From the NCBI GenBank assembly GCA_019114365.1, contig DXFQ01000096.1, positions 1 through 33,363 on the forward strand: a DNA stretch of 33,363 nucleotides. The letters are read 5' to 3'. This DNA comes from Candidatus Parakkermansia intestinigallinarum. Its GTDB lineage: Bacteria; Verrucomicrobiota; Verrucomicrobiia; Verrucomicrobiales; Akkermansiaceae. The position numbers and the translations under genes were made by a program. The notes beneath the pieces are model-generated. The model saw only the letters and a program-made list of their open reading frames with translations, ran no database searches and had not been told where the DNA came from. Position 1 is the stretch's first letter; each line of letters opens with the position of its first letter. Positions 25,742-33,363 of the stretch are shown here, one piece after another.

Positions 25742-28273
25742 ATGAAACTCGATACGAAACTCAAACAGAATCTCATCGACTGGTACTGGAACTACGGCTG
25801 TAAGAGATCCGGAGCCTACAGCCTCACCCGCGGCGGGTGGTTGGACCGGGCTCTGCGCATCATTCGAGATGTCGAATCCGTCGAGAAGGCCAAGACCAAG
25901 TACGACAAACCGACCATGGCACTCTGGGGGCCGTCCCAGAGCGGCAAGTCGACGCTTTTGGCCTGCTTCATTGATGCCGGCCTCGATCAGGGCTTCGGCA
26001 ATGCGCTCAAGTGGGATGATTCGCCCGTTCAGCCTCGCTTCAGCGGAGACAATGAGGGGGGGCGGGTTCCTGTGCTCAACCCCTTCAACTTCGGGGAAGA
26101 CGGCTCGGGCTGTGTGACGCGTTTCCACATGGTTGACGCTGTTGAACACCCGGATTATCCCGTGGAGATTCAGTTTGCATCAGAGCGCGAGATTCTGCTT
26201 TCCCTGGCCGTTGGCTACATGGGCGAAACCTCCGCCAAGGACAGCACGGGCAAACTGCGTACCCTTCGTCCTGAGGATCTCAAGGATATCTTAGCCGTAG
26301 CAGGGCCTCGCAAGCCTCGCGTCGTGCCCGATAAAAACGCCTTCTCCCTGCTCACTGAGGTTCTCAACGTCATTGACGTGCTCATCGACATGGAGAGCCC
26401 GCGCTACGTCAACCTCAAGAGCGAGTGGGAGGATCGCCGCAGCAACATCCTCAACGATGATCAGCTCGTCTCGTCAGAGGCGAACGTCGAGCGTTTTGCC
26501 GCCGAGATCATGTGGGACTCGTGGAAGAACCTCTCCGAGCTTTATCGTCGCCTGCGCTCTCGCCGAGCTACGCTGGCCAAGAAACGCTACTTCTGCAACA
26601 TCGAGCTTGCAGCGCTGTTGCTCAATATCTCGTCGGCTAAACATTACAACGAGTCCGACTATGTGAGAACGCTTGTGAACTCCTGCACCGTCGTTGATAT
26701 CGACGATGAAAGCGCGGCCATTACCCAAAAGATCGGCACGCCGCTGTTCTCCAACCACATCGACTTTGCGCTCACTCAGGGGCTCGTCTCACTCATCGTC
26801 GTGCCGCTCAAGCGCAGCATCATCGAGCAGACCAACGAAGACGTCTACAAGCTGCTCGATAAAGCTGACCTGCTGGACTTCCCGGGTGTGGCCAACGAGT
26901 ACAAGAGCGCCGTACTGCTCACGGATGATCAGCTGGCACTTGAATACCGCGATGAGAATGGCCGCTACCCCCTGCTTGCCCTCACGCAGGTTATGAAGCG
27001 AGGCAAGACTGCCTCGATCGTCATCAGCAGTGCTCGCGAGCTCAACATCGACGTCTTCTCTCTGCTCGTCCGCATGCCTGCAGGCCCGACCTACCCGGCC
27101 AACCCCGTGCAGATCATGAACGGTATACGCTACTGGTTCAAGACCATGGGCAAAGCGAGCAATCCGCTCTCCCGCGATCGTGAGCTGCAGATTAACCTCA
27201 TTCTGACCTTCTCGGCTAAATTGCTCAATCTGGTCAACGAAAACGGCACCGGAACGGCCGGACTCAACGGCGTTTTTGACAAACTCAAGAGCCTCGGCGA
27301 TCTCGCCGATCCGTCCGTCGTCACCACCTTCAGCATCAACTACCCGGCTTTCAGCGACGGGCACATCGAAAACATGGATGAGACCCGCAAGCGCGAAGTC
27401 ATTGAGATGATCCTCAAGGATCGTCACTTCAGCCGCCAGTTTGCCGGTACCGAAGAATCGCTCAGCCGCATGGCCGACTTCAATGAGAACGAGTTTGGCG
27501 GCCGCAGCTACCTTTTCCGCGCCATGCTCGAACAGCTTGATAAATCCAAGCGTCCGGCCCTCCTCGAAGCCAAGCTCGATGCGCTCGCTGCCGAGTGGAC
27601 GGACTGCATGGCTGAGGCCCTTCCCGGACACGAAGAAGAAGAGGCCTCCCGCAACAAGGATATCGACATGATGATAGACGCGCTGGAGAAGAACCCCGAT
27701 GACAACAGCGATGAGAGCATCGCCAAGCAAATCATCGACTTTCAGGACGTCTCGCCCGAAGTGCTCGAAATCGTGCCGCGCATGCAGAACGACGTGCCCG
27801 ACTACGTCGATCGACAGGTCGTTGCCTGGATGGAGGCAGCCAAGCGCAAGACGCTCCAGCGCCTTCTCGGCTTTGAAAGCGCTGAGCACCGAGCCCGCAT
27901 TCTCTCCTACATCATGAGCGACATGGACACGTCCGTCATCACCAAGTGGCTCGTGCCGGTCGTGCGTCCGCTCTCTCGAGAGGAGCGCCGAGAATGGCGT
28001 CGACTCGTCGCCACCTACATCGTCAAACTCGCCTTCCCGAACGACGAGCCTCACCGTTCCGAAGAGGACTGCGTCGCTCTCCTCGAGCGCATCAGCGATA
28101 ACTCCTACGCGAGCCGCGAGCGCATCAACAGGCAAGACAGCACATACTTCATCTCAGTTATCGCTCCCTTCATCTCCTACCTCAGGCGACTGCGCGACAA
28201 TGATGCGCCCGACAAGTCCCGAGGCGAACAGCCCGGCGACAAGGAACTGACGGAGCTTGTCAGCAATCTGTAA
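25742..28273 (+). CDS. large P-loop NTPase, SrfC/dynamin-like (putative virulence-factor family)
   Basis: G1/Walker A GPSQSGKST (25928-25954), LLDFPG (G3-like DxxG, 26876-26887), long helical C-terminus. Start set at MKLDTKL. SrfC assignment rests on locus context and remembered family features. Confidence 0.6.
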   Translation: MKLDTKLKQNLIDWYWNYGCKRSGAYSLTRGGWLDRALRIIRDVESVEKAKTKYDKPTMALWGPSQSGKSTLLACFIDAGLDQGFGNALKWDDSPVQPRFSGDNEGGRVPVLNPFNFGEDGSGCVTRFHMVDAVEHPDYPVEIQFASEREILLSLAVGYMGETSAKDSTGKLRTLRPEDLKDILAVAGPRKPRVVPDKNAFSLLTEVLNVIDVLIDMESPRYVNLKSEWEDRRSNILNDDQLVSSEANVERFAAEIMWDSWKNLSELYRRLRSRRATLAKKRYFCNIELAALLLNISSAKHYNESDYVRTLVNSCTVVDIDDESAAITQKIGTPLFSNHIDFALTQGLVSLIVVPLKRSIIEQTNEDVYKLLDKADLLDFPGVANEYKSAVLLTDDQLALEYRDENGRYPLLALTQVMKRGKTASIVISSARELNIDVFSLLVRMPAGPTYPANPVQIMNGIRYWFKTMGKASNPLSRDRELQINLILTFSAKLLNLVNENGTGTAGLNGVFDKLKSLGDLADPSVVTTFSINYPAFSDGHIENMDETRKREVIEMILKDRHFSRQFAGTEESLSRMADFNENEFGGRSYLFRAMLEQLDKSKRPALLEAKLDALAAEWTDCMAEALPGHEEEEASRNKDIDMMIDALEKNPDDNSDESIAKQIIDFQDVSPEVLEIVPRMQNDVPDYVDRQVVAWMEAAKRKTLQRLLGFESAEHRARILSYIMSDMDTSVITKWLVPVVRPLSREERREWRRLVATYIVKLAFPNDEPHRSEEDCVALLERISDNSYASRERINRQDSTYFISVIAPFISYLRRLRDNDAPDKSRGEQPGDKELTELVSNL

Positions 28274-28294
28274 CCCCCAACCTCTCTTTCGCAT

Positions 28295-31288
28295 ATGTCT
28301 ATTGAATGTCTGGTACTGCCCAACACGGGGCATCACTACTTCTTCATCCCCCTCTCTCGCCAGCTCATCGACACGCACGGAGGTCTTCGCGGCCCTCTTG
28401 CCAAAATCTGCCGCGAAGGCAGAGCTTGGCAGCCCTTGCCCAAGGATGAGACAAGCGGTGAGAATCTTGGTTGGATTCGCTACAGGCTTGGCTACAAAGG
28501 TGCTGCCAACAATATCGGCGTCTGGCTCGCTATTGAGACCAATCTGGGTACGGTGAAGCGCGGCACCTTCCATGATGAACACGAGATAACGGTCGATCTC
28601 TATCCCCAAGACGAGACGCAGTTGACGGTCTCGCCCTATGCTTACCGATCCGTCCGAGAAATTCCCGACAGCAAGGCGAAGCAGGACTCGATCAAAGTGC
28701 CGTTGAATATCGAACTGAAGCCGGGCGAGCGCGTCAAACTCGATGATATCGAAGTCATCTGGCAGGTTCCCTCGGCCGATTCGCCGATTGACGTCGATCT
28801 GGTTGTCGACTTCGGCAACACCCGTACCGTTGTCCTCGCGCTGGAGAATCACACCAACATGGCCACCGACGGCAATCTCTGCGCCGTTTGCCGCAACATC
28901 CGTTTTCTGCCGCGAGGACAGGAATACCCGAAGGTGAATGATCGCGGGGAGGTCGCCTCCGTTTCCAAGTTTGAGTCGGTGGGTGAAACTATCTGCGACT
29001 CATGGTTCCTGCTTCAGGAGCCCATGTTTGCCGATTGGGACATTCCCTCCTTCGGCTCGGAAAAGACCCCCTTCACAACGAGCAAAGAGTATCTCAAGGA
29101 CGAGTCCGTCACCACACAGAAGGGAGGATTCCTGAGTGCCGGCAAAGTCATCACCAAGACCAAATACATTTGCAAGGAGCGAGTCCCGCAGATGTTCGTC
29201 GAAATTTCACCGGCGCTCATGGGGCAAGAGGCCAAGGACCAGATGCACAACATCGACATGAAGCAGGGCCTCAATGTCTCGATGAGTTCGCCCAAGCGCT
29301 ATCTTTGGGATCGAGATCCCTACGGTGTCGGGCAGGGAGGCCAGCAATCCTGGAACATCAACCCGAATGCCTGGTCCTCGATCCCCCGAAAGAGAAACTC
29401 CTTGCCGGCCCTGCGCGGGCAGATCTGCCGCTACCTTTATCTCGACGGGCGAGACTGGGATATCGATCATCCGCCCTTCGAGAACCCGACGATCACTGAG
29501 CGTCCGGGGTGCCGTCAGGTCAATCCCACCTACCCGCGCAGTACGGCCATGGTTTGGTCGGCCTTGACCATCATCGAATCAGCGTATCGGCAGATTACCT
29601 CGTACAACTGGCGCGAAGGAAACAGCCCCTTCATCAACCGTCGCCTGCGCAGCGTCAACGTCACCTTCCCGTCGGGATGGATTGCTCAGGAGCGCGCCTA
29701 TTACTACCAAGCTTGGAAGCAGGCGGTGGATATCTTTACTCTGGCTCACATGGACTCTCGCAAGCCCTTGGAGCTTGACTCCACGCAGGGGCGCCCGAGC
29801 CTCTGCGTCGAGCTGGATGAAGCCGTGGCCTCGCAGCTGCCCTTCATTTACTCCGAGATCAGGCGCCTTTCCGCCAACCTCTGGATCGCCCTCTACGGCC
29901 GCAACCCGAATCCTGCGGACTACCGTAGCGGCCGCGTGCGCGTCATGACCGTCGACATCGGCGGCGGCACGCTCGACAGCTCCATCATTGAGTACAAAAA
30001 CACGGCTCCCGGTGCACAGGTCGCCCTGCGCTACAATGTCCTCTTCCGCGACTGTAGTTGTTATGCCGGCGACAGCGTCACCAAAGCCATCATCGAGCGC
30101 GTGCTGCTGCCCTCTCTGCTTGAGGCTCGCGGTGTTTCGCCCGATGACAAAGAGGCGGATATCTTCTGCAACGTGATGTCTCGCACCCGCACCAGACTCT
30201 CGGAGCGCTCTACGTGGCAGCGCATCGTCACGCTGCTCTTCCTGCCCGTCGTGCGCCAGTGGCTCACGGACGTGGGGACTCTGCCCAACGGCTTCTTTAC
30301 AAGTGAAGAAGGGGTGGACTTCCGAACCATCGAGGATTGCGGAGCTGACGAGTGCGCCATCAACGACCTCAACAAATTCCTCGCCGATTCGGGAATCGGC
30401 ATGGAGAACTTCGTCCAGGCCGAAGACCGCCTCCGTTACGATCCTGAAGACATCAACCGCTGCATCGAAGACGAACTGAAACTGGGCATCGAACCGCTCG
30501 GCAAGTTTGTCGCAGCCTACGATGTCGACATCGTCACCCTCAGCGGCAAGATTTCCGAGATGCCGAAGGTGGAAGAGCTGCTCAAGGCCTACCTGCCGAT
30601 TCGCCCGCAACGCATCGTGCGCATGAAGGGCTACTTGGCCGGCGATTGGTACCCCATGGCCTCCAACATGCGCATCAACGACGCCAAGACCGTAACGGCT
30701 GTGGGCTGCGCGCTCTACGCAGCGGGGAAGAGCAAACTCCTCGGGGCCATTTGGAACATTGCCGAAGACCAGGCGGCGAGCGATGCCGACACGAAGAAGC
30801 GCAGCACCGACGTGAAGAAGCGTTGCCGCAACTACTGGGGTGTCATGTGCAGCGATTCTCGCCAAGACGGCTTTGACCACATTCTGCTGGCGCCGAAGGA
30901 AGAGACCAACGAGCGCGACACCTATGTGACGGATGACGGAACGACCTACCACGGCTACCCGATCATGATCAACTCCTACATCGGTCGTCAGAAGTATCGC
31001 GCTGAGAACTCGACGCCCGAGCGGCAGTACAAGCTGCGTTGGAAGGGTGATTCACGTAAAGCTCCGAATGCTCCCCTGACCGTTATCGTGAGGCGCAAAC
31101 AACCGCCGACCTGCGGCGAAAGCTACGAGATGGAAGAGGATGACATCGAATTGGTGAGCGTCGAATGCACCGACCCGAGCGACACCAATTTCGACAGCAG
31201 CCTCGTCGAACTGCAACTCCGCACTCTCTCCGAGGCCGGATTCTGGATGGAGGAATGCCGCTTCCAGTGCGAGTTGCCGAACGTCTGA
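28295..31288 (+). CDS. Hsp70/actin-fold ATPase, SrfB-like
   Basis: 997 aa. Phosphate-1-like VDFGNTRTVV (~28805-28834), phosphate-2 VDIGGGTLDSS (29951-29983), adenosine-like LSGKISEMPKVEELLKAYLP...AVGCALYAAG. Length and partner are consistent with SrfB. Confidence 0.65.
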   Translation: MSIECLVLPNTGHHYFFIPLSRQLIDTHGGLRGPLAKICREGRAWQPLPKDETSGENLGWIRYRLGYKGAANNIGVWLAIETNLGTVKRGTFHDEHEITVDLYPQDETQLTVSPYAYRSVREIPDSKAKQDSIKVPLNIELKPGERVKLDDIEVIWQVPSADSPIDVDLVVDFGNTRTVVLALENHTNMATDGNLCAVCRNIRFLPRGQEYPKVNDRGEVASVSKFESVGETICDSWFLLQEPMFADWDIPSFGSEKTPFTTSKEYLKDESVTTQKGGFLSAGKVITKTKYICKERVPQMFVEISPALMGQEAKDQMHNIDMKQGLNVSMSSPKRYLWDRDPYGVGQGGQQSWNINPNAWSSIPRKRNSLPALRGQICRYLYLDGRDWDIDHPPFENPTITERPGCRQVNPTYPRSTAMVWSALTIIESAYRQITSYNWREGNSPFINRRLRSVNVTFPSGWIAQERAYYYQAWKQAVDIFTLAHMDSRKPLELDSTQGRPSLCVELDEAVASQLPFIYSEIRRLSANLWIALYGRNPNPADYRSGRVRVMTVDIGGGTLDSSIIEYKNTAPGAQVALRYNVLFRDCSCYAGDSVTKAIIERVLLPSLLEARGVSPDDKEADIFCNVMSRTRTRLSERSTWQRIVTLLFLPVVRQWLTDVGTLPNGFFTSEEGVDFRTIEDCGADECAINDLNKFLADSGIGMENFVQAEDRLRYDPEDINRCIEDELKLGIEPLGKFVAAYDVDIVTLSGKISEMPKVEELLKAYLPIRPQRIVRMKGYLAGDWYPMASNMRINDAKTVTAVGCALYAAGKSKLLGAIWNIAEDQAASDADTKKRSTDVKKRCRNYWGVMCSDSRQDGFDHILLAPKEETNERDTYVTDDGTTYHGYPIMINSYIGRQKYRAENSTPERQYKLRWKGDSRKAPNAPLTVIVRRKQPPTCGESYEMEEDDIELVSVECTDPSDTNFDSSLVELQLRTLSEAGFWMEECRFQCELPNV

Positions 31289-31328
31289 GCTCCGAAGCGT
31301 CAACCCCATGTGTTAAGTTTAACGTCAT

Positions 31329-32426
31329 ATGCATGCGTTAGATTCAAGCTCCGGATGCGGCTCTGAGAAAGCCTCGGAAGAATGGGCCAAGCTCGGGGAA
31401 GTGGTCGATAACGCTTCTCGCGTTATCGGGAGCCCCGCGAACCTCACGGCTTTGCTTCAAGCTCTCATCCTTGAGCATGACCAGAAGCGCAGTCTTCAGG
31501 AGCGCAACGCCGTCCTGCTCGAAGACAGGGATAGACTCAACAAGCTGCTTGCTGAACAGAAAGAAAAGGAGGGGCGTCTGGAGAAACTCTTGCAGCAGCT
31601 CATCTCGCGAGTCTCGGATGCCTTGGCGGAAATCACAGTGGACGATATCCGGCAATCCGAGTCCGTTCATTCTCAGCCTGAACAAGCTTTGCCCGACAAG
31701 CCGCTTTCCGGTGACGGGGCTGCGTTAGCCCCGTCGACTTCCTCGGATTCGCTCGGCGCAGAAGCAGGAGAGTCTTCGGAAGCCGCGGCGACGCAGCCTG
31801 AGCTAAGCGCGCTGCCTCCCGAGGAGAATGGAGAGCCGTCGCTCGAACCGGAGGCTTCCGCCGATTCCGCCTCTGCCGCTACAGCGACTGCGGGACAGGA
31901 GCTCGGAGGGGACAGCTCCCTGCGCCGCTTGCTGGTGCCCGAGATCCTCAACACACCGGCCAGTAGTCGTTATTTCCGTAAGTGGCAGGCAGCCTTGAGC
32001 AGCAACGAGCCGGATTACCTGCTCTTCGCGATGCTCTCCAACCTCTTTACTTGGACCTGCGCGTCGGCCAACCGAAAGCGCGAGACAGGGGGGGCTATCA
32101 GCGCTGCCCTCGAGAAGGAGAGTTGTGTCGGCCTTTACAATTTCAGTCGGTATCTTTTCGACTACTTGTATGCCAACGGCGAAGAGCCGGAAGGGGCCGA
32201 AGCGATCGTCTTTGAGCTGATGAACGGAATCAACAAGCTGCTCGAAAACGACGGTGAGAAGTACGAACTCATGTTGCCCTACCTCAGTTCGCCGTATAAC
32301 ACCAAGACGATGATTCCCGACGCCAGAGGCGCGAGCACCGGCTCTGTCTACAAGCTTCGATCTTGGGGTCTGAAAGTACGCGGCAGCGACATGATGCACC
32401 AAAAATGCCTCGTTGAGTTGGACTGA
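31329..32426 (+). CDS. hypothetical coiled-coil protein with acidic/Ala-Ser-Pro linker and C-terminal globular domain
   Basis: Same strand and tight spacing in the srf-like locus; heptad-rich QERNAVLLEDRDRLNKLLAEQKEKEGRLEKLLQQL; low-complexity linker; W/Y/F-rich C-terminus. Confidence 0.7.
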   Translation: MHALDSSSGCGSEKASEEWAKLGEVVDNASRVIGSPANLTALLQALILEHDQKRSLQERNAVLLEDRDRLNKLLAEQKEKEGRLEKLLQQLISRVSDALAEITVDDIRQSESVHSQPEQALPDKPLSGDGAALAPSTSSDSLGAEAGESSEAAATQPELSALPPEENGEPSLEPEASADSASAATATAGQELGGDSSLRRLLVPEILNTPASSRYFRKWQAALSSNEPDYLLFAMLSNLFTWTCASANRKRETGGAISAALEKESCVGLYNFSRYLFDYLYANGEEPEGAEAIVFELMNGINKLLENDGEKYELMLPYLSSPYNTKTMIPDARGASTGSVYKLRSWGLKVRGSDMMHQKCLVELD

Positions 32427-32500
32427 CACGGCATCATCCCGACTTTTCATTCGAAAGACACAATACACAATACCCACACACTACCATTCCAACCACACAT

Positions 32501-33363
32501 ATGAGTATCACAGCCATTCCCAACAAGGGCCTCGCATTTGATCTCGAGGAATACGAAAGACTGATGACCTCGCGCAACGGTCCTGACTTCTGGTATTATG
32601 AAAACCAGCGTCTGCTCTGCTCACGGCTCGATCCTTTCCTGCCCCGCATGGAAATGCAGAACGACGGTCTGAGCGTCCAAGCGTCGGTCATCGTAGATGG
32701 CGAAGAGTTGCTTTGCAACAGCGAACCCATCAACCCGGACCTGAGCAACGTCCCCGCCGGAGAGTTCGAAGCCCTGCACGCTGCTTTGGTTAGCTTGGTG
32801 GAAGACGCCAAGAATCCGCTTGCCGACCCGAACATTCGCACCCTCGTCGACACGTTGCTTATCCCGCTGCCGGCCAAGGCTCCGGAGTTGTACCGCCTCT
32901 ATCGCGACGGACACAAGAATCGTCTGGCCGTCATCTGGGGTCTCGGCAAGCGTGATACCAACGGTGAACTTGACATGGAGGCTATGGTCAAAATTACCGA
33001 CTTTAACCTTGCCATCCCTGAAAAGATTGGGAAAAAGGGCGGCAAGGGTTGGATCGGTGTACTGCTTGGCCTTGCTGCTGTCGGCTTGGGCGCCTACTTC
33101 TTGTTTGGTTCGGGTGGCGACAATTCGGGAACAAACAGCGCCGCGGCGCCGGGAACTGCAACGGATCAGTCGGCAGTAGGCGACACTTCGGCGACCCAAG
33201 CTCCTGCAGAGACGCAGACTGCTCAACAGGGGAGTGTGCCGGGTCAGACTTCAACGCCCTCTGCTCCGACGACGCCCGCCGGTGGCGCAACAACGCCTGC
33301 TGCTCCGACGACGCCTGCCGGTGGCGCAACAACTCCCGCTGACGCGACGACGCCTGCCGGTGG
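32501..33363 (+). CDS. single-pass membrane protein with Thr/Pro/Ala/Gly repeat tail (3'-truncated by window edge)
   Basis: Open frame MSITAIPNKGLAFDLEEYERL... with no stop before the window end (absent from the ORF track); TM GWIGVLLGLAAVGLGAYFLFG (33047 onward); tail with APTTPAGGATTPA repeats. Confidence 0.75.
   Translation, partial: MSITAIPNKGLAFDLEEYERLMTSRNGPDFWYYENQRLLCSRLDPFLPRMEMQNDGLSVQASVIVDGEELLCNSEPINPDLSNVPAGEFEALHAALVSLVEDAKNPLADPNIRTLVDTLLIPLPAKAPELYRLYRDGHKNRLAVIWGLGKRDTNGELDMEAMVKITDFNLAIPEKIGKKGGKGWIGVLLGLAAVGLGAYFLFGSGGDNSGTNSAAAPGTATDQSAVGDTSATQAPAETQTAQQGSVPGQTSTPSAPTTPAGGATTPAAPTTPAGGATTPADATTPAG
33262..33363 (+). repeat. in-frame 39-bp tandem repeat (13 aa), at least 2.6 copies, truncated by window end
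   Basis: Units at 33262-33300, 33301-33339 and partial 33340-33363 sharing GCGACGACGCCTGCCGGTGG-type core. Confidence 0.9.

Noticed and set aside
26789-28135. 448-aa minus-strand ORF (and 29579-30952) in the srf-like genes
   Set aside because: Antisense shadows of the long plus-strand ORFs carrying clear NTPase motifs.
1-33363. tRNA/rRNA genes, transposases, integrases or phage genes
   Set aside because: None seen on reading either strand; no inverted-repeat-bounded element found.

Overview
GC-rich bacterial chromosomal window. Gene content and start-site style suggest a Verrucomicrobia/PVC-type organism, but this is an inference from memory. The first ~25 kb is mostly recognisable housekeeping: partial GH20 beta-hexosaminidase, kdsB-uppS, argJ, a secreted HExxH protein, a lipoprotein, a GH2 glycosidase, a 3D-domain protein, a 41-aa basic protein, an integral membrane protein, a polyprenyl synthetase, asd, pbpC plus a thioester-containing alpha-2-macroglobulin, and a two-component system. 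The last ~7.6 kb (25742 to the window end) is a four-gene co-directional locus: a P-loop/dynamin-like NTPase (SrfC-like), a ~1000-aa Hsp70/actin-fold ATPase (SrfB-like), a coiled-coil protein with a conserved C-terminal domain, and a single-pass membrane protein whose tail is encoded by in-frame 39-bp repeats and runs off the window. This locus is the best candidate for an undescribed multi-component system. Non-coding observations include a 7-bp degenerate repeat array, 18-bp and 11-bp tandem repeats, long GC-rich hairpins without U-tracts after several genes, a terminator-like hairpin overlapping a promoter between asd and the polyprenyl synthetase gene, recurrent extended -10 promoters with near-leaderless geometry, and G-free leaders before genes lacking Shine-Dalgarno sites. 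All family calls were made by eye without database searches.
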